The notes beneath the pieces were generated by a model. That model was not told the origin of the DNA. It did no database searches and saw only the letters and a program-made list of their open reading frames with translations. 64,000 nucleotides of DNA, taken from NCBI GenBank assembly GCA_963921425.1, contig OY992838.1, positions 8,556,001 to 8,620,000 of the forward strand. The letters run 5' to 3'. The first letter of the stretch is position 1; each line of letters begins with the position of its first letter. Position numbers and translations under genes: made by a program. This document shows positions 12,128 to 22,023 of this stretch, piece by piece. The stretch is from Dryas octopetala. Its lineage: Eukaryota; Streptophyta; Magnoliopsida; Rosales; Rosaceae.

Positions 12128-15100
12128 ATGACCTTGAACTTCACTCATCGTCTTCACCTCTCAACCAAACCATTCCAATTTCTGAACTCCAATCACCGAA
12201 AAAAGCAATCCAACACAAACCCAATTCCATTCCCCAATCCACATCTCCTCTACTTCACTCTTCAACCTCCAACTCGCTTTAACTCATTCTACGGACGAGT
12301 CCACTCATTCCTCCCACGCTCACACAGCTCCTCTCCAACTCCAACCCCCTCCGAGACCCAATTCGTCCTCGAAATCTTCGTTCTCTTCGCATTCTCTTTG
12401 GTCCTTCTTTGCCTCAGAATCTTCTCCGGCGTCCTATTGCCCGATTTTCCTCGCCGGTGGCACGGTCTTGTGGCTTTTGCTTCGGAAGCTGAAGCCAGAA
12501 CCAGTGCCTATCCCTCGCACGTGTGGCAAGCCATTGTTACTTACGAGGATAGAAGATTTTTTAGGCATTTTGGGATTGACCCAGTTGGGATTGCTCGTGC
12601 TGTGGTGTCGTTTTCGTCTCTTGGGGGTGGCAGCACCATCACCCAGCAGGTACATTTCACGCGCACCATTTGTTTGATGTTTTGCTCAAACGAGTATCTT
12701 TTTTGTTTGATTTTACTTGTTTAGAAAAATGGTTCTTTAGTATGGAGTGAAGGTATATTTAAATAGAGTATGATGAATGATTGAGAATAAAATATGTGAA
12801 AGTGAAGAACTTAATGTAAAAAAGTGCTGTAGTTCTATGGAGGACAATTATGTTAGAATTAAAAAAAAAAAAAGTGGCTTTCTGGTGTCTCACTGGCACT
12901 GAAATCTTTACAGCTTAGAATGGCATGCGTAATTTTGTTAAAGAATGGTATATAATATAGAGTTGGAATGATAATTGTGTGGTTTAGTATTTAGAGAAAT
13001 AGATGGCAAAGGATATAAAATGGTGTTAATGCACGACACACCAATCTTCTTCTCTTAGATAAGGACTTGCTCAGGTTTGACCGGCAGTGAGATTTTAATA
13101 TATTGCCACCCCAGCTGATGTTAGCACCGAATAAACGATTTACATCTACTTTGTCCACCAATTAGGCACAAGTTGGTGGGGGGAGAGAGAGAGAGAGAGA
13201 GTCAACGCCAACTTAAACCCAGAAGCAGAATTGGAGAAAAGAAATGGAGATAACCAAAGCAGACCAATTCCAGCCTCACCAATACACCCCATTGTCAAAC
13301 CCTTCACTTGTTTTTGTTGTTCATTCCATCAAACCCGTGCATGGGGTCCTTGTTCATCCTAACTATTTTCTTCTTACTGTCTGTTCTCGTCTCTGGTGTT
13401 TCTTTCTCAGAGTTCATATACCCGAATTTTTCTGCTACAAACCTTCATTTCATTGACAATGCTGGTGCCTTCTTGTCCTCTCGAAATGATACATTTAAAG
13501 CTGCTATTGTCAATCCTGGCGCTGGACAACCCAACTTCTACTTGTGTGTCATCCATGTGGTATCCAACACCATCATCTGGTCTGCTAATCGTAATGCTTC
13601 CATCTCAAGTTCTGGTAAGATGAATCTTACGGTTAAAGGAATTAGCATTTCAGATGATGATGGTAATCTCGTATGGTCAACTCCACCATTGGAGTCATCG
13701 GTGTATGCATTATTGCTTACTGAAATGGGGAATCTTATCCTTCTTGATCAATTCAATGGTTCTCTTTGGGAAAGTTTTCACTACCCAACAGACACAATTG
13801 TGATTGGACAACACTTACCGGTCTGGTCATTTCTGTCCAATACTCTATCAAATTTTTCAACTGGTGATTACAGGCTTGTAATAAGTGATTCTGATGCGAT
13901 ACTGCAATGGCATGGACAGACGTATTGGAAATTGTCAATGGCTACAAACGCTTATACAATCTCAAATTCTATGGTGGAATATATGGCTATTAACAGAACA
14001 GGTCTTCATCTGCTTGGTCATAATGGAACAGTGGTCGTAATTCAGGTTCTCTTGTCACCTTCCAACTTTCGAATTGCCCAGTTGGATTCCTCTGGCCAGT
14101 TTTTTGTCAGAAGTTTGACTGGTACTGACTGGAAGCAGGAATTTGTGGGTCCAGTTGATAGTTGTCGAATTCCATTTGTTTGCGGCCAAATTGGTTTGTG
14201 TCCTGGCCACAGTGCATCCACTCCCCCTATTTGTTCATGTCCATCCAGCTTCCATGCAGGTTCCCAAGATACTGGTGGTTGTTTGCCAAGTAGTCCTTAT
14301 TCTTTGCCATCTCCTTGTAACTCAACCAATAATGGTAGTCAGTTGAATTCATCAGCCATTTCCTATATGAGGCTTGGCTATGGTATGGATTATTTTGCCA
14401 ATGTTTTCTCTAAGCCTGTAAAATATGGTGTTAATTTGTCAATCTGTCAAGATTTCTGCTCAAGTGACTGCTCTTGCTTGGGGATTTTCTTTCAAAATTC
14501 AACTGGTTTTTGCTATGTGCTTGAAGATGAGTTGGGTTCCATTATATCGAGTAATACAGTTGACAATGACCTGTTGGGCTACATCAAAGCTCTTGTTGGA
14601 TCTACCCCAACAAACGTCAACAATAGTAACAATCCCAGTAATCAAAGAAGAAACTTTCCTGTAGCTGCTCTGGTGCTTTTGCCATTCACTGGGTTCTTTC
14701 TGTTGGTAGCTCTAGGTTTCCTCTTGTGGGGAAGACGGAGGCTGTCAAAGAAAAGAGAGATAAAATTAGGGCATTTAGGCTCACATTCTTCAGGAGATAT
14801 GGATGCCTTCTACATCCCGGGTTTACCTAAGAGGTTTGATCATGAAGAACTTGAAGTGGCGACAGATAATTTTAAGACCCTGATTGGGTCAGGTGGGTTT
14901 GGTTCTGTATATAAGGGTACTCTATGTGATAAAACTGTTGTGGCTGTAAAGAAGATAGCAAATTTAGGTGTTCAAGGGAGAAAAGAATTCTGCACTGAGA
15001 TTGCAATAATTGGTAATATTCACCATGCCAATTTGGTCAAACTAAAAGGGTTTTGTGCCCAAGGAAGGCAACGCCTTTTGGTTTATGAGTATATGAATCG

Positions 15101-18100
15101 TGGCTCACTTGACCGGACTCTTTTTGGTAGTGGACCAGTCTTAGAATGGCAAGAGAGGCTTGATATAGCACTAGGGACAGCACGTGGGCTTGCATACTTG
15201 CACAGTGGGTGTGAACAGAAGATAATCCATTGCGACGTCAAGCCAGAGAACATTCTCTTGCATGATCACTTTCAGACAAAGATCTCAGATTTTGGCCTTT
15301 CAAAGCTTCTAGGTCCTGAACAGTCCGGTCTTTTTACAACTATGAGAGGCACACGTGGCTATCTTGCACCAGAATGGCTAACTAACTCTGCAATCTCAGA
15401 AAAAACTGATGTCTATAGTTATGGAATGGTATTGCTTGAACTTGTGAGTGGAAGGAAAAATACATTACGACTGCAAAGCCACAACATGAATGACAGTAGC
15501 AGCAGTGATGGTCACTCATCATCATCATCTGGGTCAGTACTTGTTTATTTTCCACTTTTTGCACTAGAGATGCATGAGCAAGGGAGGTACTTGGAGCTTG
15601 TTGACCTGAGACTGGAGCGACGAGTGACAAGCGAAGAGGTGGAGAAATTTGTGCGTGTCGCGTTGTGTTGTGTTCACGAGGAACCAGCACTTAGGCCAAA
15701 TATGAATACTATTGTTGGCATGCTGGAAGGTGGGATTCCTTTGGGTAAGCCAAATTTGGAATCATTGAATTTCTTGCGCTTTATTGGACGTCGATTTACT
15801 GAGGCTTCCATGATAGAAGAGGAAACTGAGCAAAATGGAGTGTTGTATCCAGAAGCAAATGCTTCTCCTACAGGGACAACAATTGACTCGCGTACTTGCT
15901 TTTCCTACATCTCTTCACAGCAGATTTCAGGTCCAAGATAGTGCTGAGTAGTTGAACAGCTTGTGTATAGTTAATCGTGAGTTGGAATTAAATGTATGGG
16001 ATTTTGGATTTTAAATCGTTTTCATTCTGTATTGGAATCAACTGTATAATTTTTACATCTTTGCACAAGGCTCAAGGTGTATTGATTGGCTGTAATTTGA
16101 AGAGTTATTTTGAGTAAGTGACAAGACTTAATTGTATGGAAATTAAGTGTAGCTTTCATATTACTTTTCCGTATATGGTATTATTTAGCTTCTCATTTGT
16201 AGGTCTATTGTATTAGCGGGTGAGAGGTTTCCACTGATGTGGTTAAGGTGTTTGTTGTGGGTGGCCACGGAATGCATGTATCTGGAGGCTCCCTGTGATG
16301 AGATGTTCATTGTCGTTTTAAACTTTAGCAAAGTTATCATATAAGGGCATGATTTGACAATTTCCTTTGCGTCAGTTGTCTTTTCCCCACCTGTGTGCTT
16401 GCAGTTTTACCTTTTGTTTCTAAGCAATATTGTGCCTGAGATATTATTCCTGCTAGTTTATGCATGCTACTATATTTTCTATTAGCAAAGTTCATCTTTC
16501 CTCTGCTCCCCTTTGTGATACATTCTATGAAGAGTATAAAGTGACTCTTAATTTGTTTTACATTTGATATCATAAAAGGATTTCTTTTCTCTTTGTTGGT
16601 TCTGATTGAATACCTTCTTTAACTAGTAAGAATTCATTTGCTGTTTAGTATTCAGTTTAATTATGAATATCTATGTAACTGTTTCTATCACCTTCTCGAT
16701 TATGATTCTGTTTATTCTTACTGTTTTAATCCCACATGACAGCTGGTGAAAAATACTTTCCTTAAAAATGAACGCACACTCTCAAGAAAAATGGTTGAGA
16801 TGGTGTTGTCACTAGCATTGGAGAGGACAATGTTAAAAGGGGAAATATTGAGCTGCTATATGAGCAAGGTCAAGTATACTTCTGGTTATCAGATCAGTGA
16901 ACTTATTTGTGTTTAATATCTTTATCCGCAATTATACAATATACAAGATTAGTTATCCTTCCAGGATGGCATTTCTCATTAATTGTGTTCAAACTCACGC
17001 ATGTAGAATCAATCCCTCCCCTCCTCATATGAGAATCAAAGAGTTTTAAGTAGAAATGGTATATTCAGTCTGGATGATTAATTTTTCTGATTGTATTTTA
17101 ATCATGTATAACTGTTAAACTAAGGTGGTTTCTTTACATTAGCTGTACCATTATTTGTTTCTCCTTAAAACTTCTAAAAATTAATTTCTTGGTGCCCGTG
17201 TTGCTACTTATTGAACTCAATTTCTATGTATTCATGGATTTTAATAAACTCGAGTTGTGGAGCATGACAGAAAGGGTTTGGCATGATAGAAAGTGTTGTG
17301 TGTCTACTTTGAATCTCACTTCAACCTTTTGGTCACCAATGGCCACCCCAGGGATTTATCCTGATGAGTGGCATGTGCATTAAAATGATCTGCACCTTTC
17401 AGGGATTACTAGTTGCGGATGTGCAAGAGACCTCATTAGACATATATGTGTGTATGTAATATTTCGATGTATAGTATAGATATGTATTGTGGAGCATAAG
17501 AATCTAAAAAGTTATGCCAATATCAGTAGCCTCCTCTTTAATTTTGTCCAGAATCAATATACAAGTGTCTAACAGAGGTAGGGTGTATGACAGATATACT
17601 GGGGACATGGAATTTATGGTGTTGAATCCGCATCAACATTCTATTTTGGGAAGCATTCATCTCTTCTAAGTTTGGGGGAGTCTGCAATGCTTGCTGGGCT
17701 CATACCTGCCCCAGAACTTCGATCGCCACTCAGGGATCCTTCCAGGTTTGTGAGTGCTACTATTGTCGAATTAGTTCCTTTTTCATTTTTAGCTGTGCTA
17801 CCACCTCTGGTGATTCCAGAATTGTATACTTAGTTTAGCATATTTTTGCGCTTTGTGATTTGTCCTCCATCCAGTATTTATTTTCGGGCTTATTTCCAAA
17901 TTAAATAAATACTTTTCAAAGCAAACTGTTACTATGTCATAGAGGAAAAACTTTCCAAGCCAGAGTTTTGAAGAGGATGGTGGAAGTAGGCTTTCTTGAT
18001 ATTGAAACAGCACTTTTGGTCATGAAACAGTCTCTTCCTCTGCAAGTTAATGAGTCAGAAGCACCTATTGTCTTTCTCCATGGAGGTATGCCATCTGTAA

Positions 18101-18693
18101 TTATCTCAGTAGTGAATTTCCTTAACTCATTTCCCCATACAATATCCAAGATTCTATACTTTAAATTGTTTTTGAATTTTGATATGACAAACTTTTTCAC
18201 CTGGGATAATCGTATGATAATTTATATCTTTTTGCACGAGATATTTCCCTAGTATTCTGGGATTCGCTAGAAGCAAGATTTGTCAGTATTGCGCTACAAA
18301 GGCAGGAGTTGTCTAGCGTGCTGGGAGTTTGTGTCTTGAGAAATATGTATGGGCAAAATAGTGATGAGTTCATAACAATTTTTAGGTTTTTTGGTGTGTT
18401 GGGAACAAATGCGAGTGGAATATATTTCTTTTTCCATTGTTATCCTGAATAATAAGTTTATCATTTCGGTACTTTTAGAGTCCTAAACTTTTTAGAAATT
18501 CATGGCCAAAATTAAAACCATCTTTCCAAAATTGTGTTTGATTTGTTTGGTGGCTTACATGTGCAATAAATTTAATTCAGGAGGTAGAGACTCCAAATTC
18601 AAGAACATATGGGACTGGGAAACAGAAAGCAGAGTATGGGAAGCAAGCGAGGATATGGAAAGATGGGCCACCATGGTTTGGCACAGAACTTAA
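12128..18693 (+). CDS. plastid-type monofunctional peptidoglycan glycosyltransferase (GT51)
   Basis: GT51 enzymes polymerise lipid II into glycan strands. Exons: 12128-12649, 16743-16868, 17594-17745, 17943-18085 and 18581-18693; all introns are GT-AG and the phases agree, giving 351 residues. Residues 1-75 are basic and Ser/Pro-rich, like a transit peptide; 79-101 is a membrane segment. GT51 motifs follow in order: EDRRFFRHFG (catalytic Glu140), GGGSTITQQ (166-174, at the exon 1/2 junction, continued by LVKN), RKMVE (189-193, second catalytic Glu193), KGEILSCY (206-213), then IYWGHGIYGVESA and VLKRM. YLN after the fourth motif has become YMS, and the RR of motif five is not conserved. No transpeptidase domain is present, so it resembles bacterial MtgA rather than bifunctional PBP1. 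Intron 1 (12650-16742) contains a whole kinase gene. Plastid location is inferred. Confidence 0.9.
13308..15941 (+). CDS. G-type lectin S-domain receptor-like Ser/Thr kinase, intronless, nested in an intron
   Basis: This is a plasma-membrane receptor kinase of the S-domain class, 877 residues in one exon. A signal peptide begins at the first ATG or, more typically, at the in-frame Met of 13341 (MGSLFILTIF). Next come a bulb-lectin domain (about 50-170, with WSANRNA), an S-locus/EGF-like Cys-rich part (about 285-310, CRIPFVCGQIGLC) and a PAN-like Cys-rich part (about 345-430). The membrane helix is about 450-472, followed by basic GRRRLSKK. The kinase spans about 525-800: GSGGFGSVYKG loop, Lys548 in VAVKK, HCDVKPEN (Asp643), Asp661 of DFG. 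Cys precedes the catalytic Asp, so it is a non-RD kinase, a type common among immune receptors. It most resembles Arabidopsis At5g35370. It lies entirely inside intron 1 of the GT51 gene, same strand. An out-of-frame ATG at 13244 could act upstream. The ligand is unknown. Confidence 0.95.
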   Translation: MFLLFIPSNPCMGSLFILTIFFLLSVLVSGVSFSEFIYPNFSATNLHFIDNAGAFLSSRNDTFKAAIVNPGAGQPNFYLCVIHVVSNTIIWSANRNASISSSGKMNLTVKGISISDDDGNLVWSTPPLESSVYALLLTEMGNLILLDQFNGSLWESFHYPTDTIVIGQHLPVWSFLSNTLSNFSTGDYRLVISDSDAILQWHGQTYWKLSMATNAYTISNSMVEYMAINRTGLHLLGHNGTVVVIQVLLSPSNFRIAQLDSSGQFFVRSLTGTDWKQEFVGPVDSCRIPFVCGQIGLCPGHSASTPPICSCPSSFHAGSQDTGGCLPSSPYSLPSPCNSTNNGSQLNSSAISYMRLGYGMDYFANVFSKPVKYGVNLSICQDFCSSDCSCLGIFFQNSTGFCYVLEDELGSIISSNTVDNDLLGYIKALVGSTPTNVNNSNNPSNQRRNFPVAALVLLPFTGFFLLVALGFLLWGRRRLSKKREIKLGHLGSHSSGDMDAFYIPGLPKRFDHEELEVATDNFKTLIGSGGFGSVYKGTLCDKTVVAVKKIANLGVQGRKEFCTEIAIIGNIHHANLVKLKGFCAQGRQRLLVYEYMNRGSLDRTLFGSGPVLEWQERLDIALGTARGLAYLHSGCEQKIIHCDVKPENILLHDHFQTKISDFGLSKLLGPEQSGLFTTMRGTRGYLAPEWLTNSAISEKTDVYSYGMVLLELVSGRKNTLRLQSHNMNDSSSSDGHSSSSSGSVLVYFPLFALEMHEQGRYLELVDLRLERRVTSEEVEKFVRVALCCVHEEPALRPNMNTIVGMLEGGIPLGKPNLESLNFLRFIGRRFTEASMIEEETEQNGVLYPEANASPTGTTIDSRTCFSYISSQQISGPR

Positions 18694-18697
18694 GCAA

Positions 18698-19700
18698 AGC
18701 CCTCCAGTGAGTGTGATAGCCATACATGGGTCTTAACTGGTCTGAAAAGTGATTTTGTGATTTGAGAGTGATAGTTATATATGTGCTGAAGTTGCTGCTG
18801 CTGTGGTACTGAAAGTAGAGTCATATCTGTGTACCTAATTAAATTAAGCCTAATTGAGATTAAGTAATGGTTAAGTTATATATAATTTATAACTTAAATA
18901 TTTATAAAAATTATACCATTGATTCTATTTAAAGAGAACTTTAATATAAGGTCAATATTTAATATATTTGAATATTTTATTTGATTACCCAAATTATTAT
19001 CTTTATATTTTCTCCCACCAAATTGTCTTTCAAGTTGTTTGCTATTTTTTAATGTTTAAAATACAAAAAAATAAAGTCGATTTCATAATTTTCAGAGTAT
19101 TGCGTCCAAGCTACAATTAGAGCTACCTCTATCTCATTAGACCAACTCTTCCTTCTTGGATTTACCATGATTGAAAAGAAAATTTTCTACAACAAGTTAG
19201 TATGCAAAAGATAGCTTGGTGAGTGAAAATATAGGGTAGAAATTTTTTGTGATTTTTTCCAAATTTTTCAGATTTTTTATGGACTTTATATTATATTTTA
19301 ACGGATAAATTTTGTGAGCCGTTAGATGAACAACGAACACATTATTTCTCTGGTCCAGATCACGCCACATCACCCAGCAGAGAGCAGCTATTTGAAATTC
19401 AAAAAAATTCAAAAAATTGCAACGGTCCATTGATCTGGACTGTTGATCCGCAACGATCAACAGATCCGGACTGTGTGTCAAGGCCACGTGGATGCCCAGG
19501 CGTGTCTTGTCTTCCTCCTGTCACGCGAGCCCAGGCTTGTCGTCCACTCACGCTAGAAACAAAGCTGACTTTTTTTCCCACGTGGGTGGTCCCCACCCCT
19601 ATTGCACTAAGCTTTTATTGCTCTCACTCAAACCCATGCATGGGTCTCACCTTTTGCTATCAAATGGGATCACTCTCAATTTTTCGGCTCACTACAAAAG
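18698..19700 (-). mobile_element. non-autonomous PIF/Harbinger derivative, reverse orientation
   Basis: This matches, in reverse complement, the two ends of the complete Harbinger at 21150-26273. It shares TGAAAAGTGATTTT, GTGCTGAAG, ATTAAATTAAGCC, ATATTTATAAAAATTATACC and TTTAATATAAGGTCAATATT with that element's right end, and the CACGTGG/AACGG-rich left part (about 19400-19600). The coding middle is deleted. It begins about 5 bases after the GT51 stop codon, so it probably supplies that gene's 3' UTR. The exact outer edges are unclear. Confidence 0.65.
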
Positions 19701-21146
19701 GATGAGTCTGTCCACAGTGGTGAGGGTGAGAGTGAAAGTAATACATGGCTTGAAAAGTGATTTTATGATCTAAAAAATGATTTTGTAATATGAGAGTGAT
19801 AGTCATATGTGCTGAAACTGTAGTGGTGCTGAGAGTAATACAATTGTATCTAATTAAATTAAGCTTAATTTAGATTAAGTGATAATTTATAACTTAAATA
19901 TTTATAAAAATTATACCATTAGTTTAACTTTAAAGATATCTTTAATATAAGGTCAATATTGAATAAATTTGGGTTTATAATTTTATGACCCAAATTATAA
20001 ATTCTATATTTTTTCTCCACCAACAGTCTTTCAAGTTGTTTGATATTTTTTAATATTTAAAATGCATAAAAATGGTAAAACAACACAATTCATTGTATTT
20101 CATAATATGAACGACGACAAAAATATAAAAGAATTGAAACCACACTATCAACTAAAGACTAGAACGAGTACATAAAATTAACAACAATAAAAATTACACT
20201 TTATTAAATGATGTAATATTGTTTTAAGATTTAAGCATTTAGAGTTTAGAATTTTTGAGTTCATATTTAGGGTTTTAGGGCTTTAGCCTTAAATTTTAAA
20301 GACTATACTATAAACTCTAAACTCTCAAAAAAATTAAAAAAAAAAAACTAAAACTAAAACTTGGGTATGCTTTACTTAGAATTGTCTTGAATGCTCTATA
20401 CTTGATTTTTTTTAATTGTGGCTTAAAAAGAGTTTTTGTGACTTAAAAATAAATAGATTAGAAATTTGAATTTATGAATAAAAAAAATTATATGTTATGA
20501 CTTATTAATAAAATTTTTTTTATAATACTTGTTTGTAAATATATAAAAAAAAAACAAAAAAAAAAAACAATTCCATAGCCGCATTGAGTGGATGTGGATC
20601 TATGAATAAAAAAAAAAAAAACAAATCAAAGGGGAGCAATGCACTTCACAAGAAAATTGATTGACAATGATGTCTGATTGTCCGGAATGAATATGGCCCC
20701 ACCCTTTCAGCTAGTTTTTAAATTCTTCCCAACTTTCCTTTAATAACCCCAACCAATTAATCTAATTCCAACACAAATATACCCACCCAGATTTAAAGCA
20801 AGAGGACCATCCGATCATTTCGCCAAATCCAACTCGCTATCTCAACAACACTCCAATTCACACACAAGTGGGTGAGCCCCACTAGATTTTTGCTCCCACT
20901 CTTAACCGGAATCTCGAACACTCTCAATTTAATTGCTCTCGCTCTCAATTTTTTCTGTCCACTATTCAGCATTTCAGACCAATCTTATACTTACACGCTC
21001 ATCATTCACTCTCATCATTATGATAGCCTGAGGAGCCATGTGATAGCCAAACATAGCTCTTAAATGAGTCTGGCCCTCACCACTGTAGAAGGCCTGTGAT
21101 AGCCAAACATAGCCCTTAAATGAGTCTGGCCCTCACCACTGTGGCC
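19701..21146 (-). mobile_element. second non-autonomous PIF/Harbinger derivative with duplicated end
   Basis: It opens with GTCCACAGTGGTGAGGGTGA at about 19703 and again carries the TGAAAAGTGATTTT to TTTAATATAAGGTCAATATT block (19750-19970). It ends CTCACCACTGTGGCC at 21146, directly before the TAA target site of the complete element. The last terminal unit is present twice in tandem (about 21029-21085 and 21091-21146: GTGATAGCCAAACATAG, AATGAGTCTGGCCCTCACC). No transposase frame is left. Confidence 0.6.
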
Positions 21147-22023
21147 TAAGGCCTTCCACAGCAATGATATTGAGAGTGAGAGTGAGGGTGATTGGAAGGT
21201 CTAATTTTGCTACAATGGGCCGGAATAATGAGAGTGAGGGTGAGTGAGGGTTAGAGTTGAGGGTGAGGAGAGGATCTGGTTGAGAGTGAGAGTGTGTGAG
21301 TTTTTTATCACAGTGGGTCCCACCGAAATCGAAAAGACGAAAAAGGGCAGAGAGAAGAATTAAAACCCTTCAGCACAGTCCGGAATTTTCGTTATTGGCA
21401 GGGGTATTTTTGTACTTGCGGAGGGAGAGAAAACAGTGGCCGACAAGCACTGTTCACCCAATAAAGCACCGGAATGGAAAAGACGAAAAAGGACTTTTGA
21501 CAAATTCAAAAAGCTGAGGCACGGTCCGGAATTTTAATTATTGACAGGGGCATATTAGTACTTCTGAGGGAGGGATTCAAGTGGCCGACACGCCACTGTT
21601 CATCGCAGGTGCTGCCTCCCACTCGCCCACACGCGCGCTTGCTTCACACCGTTGGCCCAGATCACTTGCCCGTTGCAGATCAACGGTCCTCTTTTTAAGC
21701 CCGGTTTCAATTAAAAAAAAAAAAAAATAAAGAAGGCTGCAACACGTGGCAGCGTCTGGAGGCTCAGATGAGTGTATCCGTTGGAGATCAACGGCTAGAA
21801 TTAATTGACCGTTATAATGCAATTAAAAATACCAAAAAAATACCAAAAAAATTCGAAAAAATATTTAAAAATTCTGAAAAATTTATAACGGCTATTTCAT
21901 CATTTTTCCTATAAATTGAGCATTCACACTTCATTTTTTCACACATCTATCTATCCAATTCATTCATTTTATCAATCTATTCAAATCACCTCACTCTTCC
22001 TAGAAAATTCTTTTTTTCCAATC

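Noticed and set aside
21916..22023. N-terminal extension of Harbinger ORF1
   Set aside because: The stretch is Ser/His/Phe-rich without similarity, and the ATG at 22024 directly precedes the trihelix domain.
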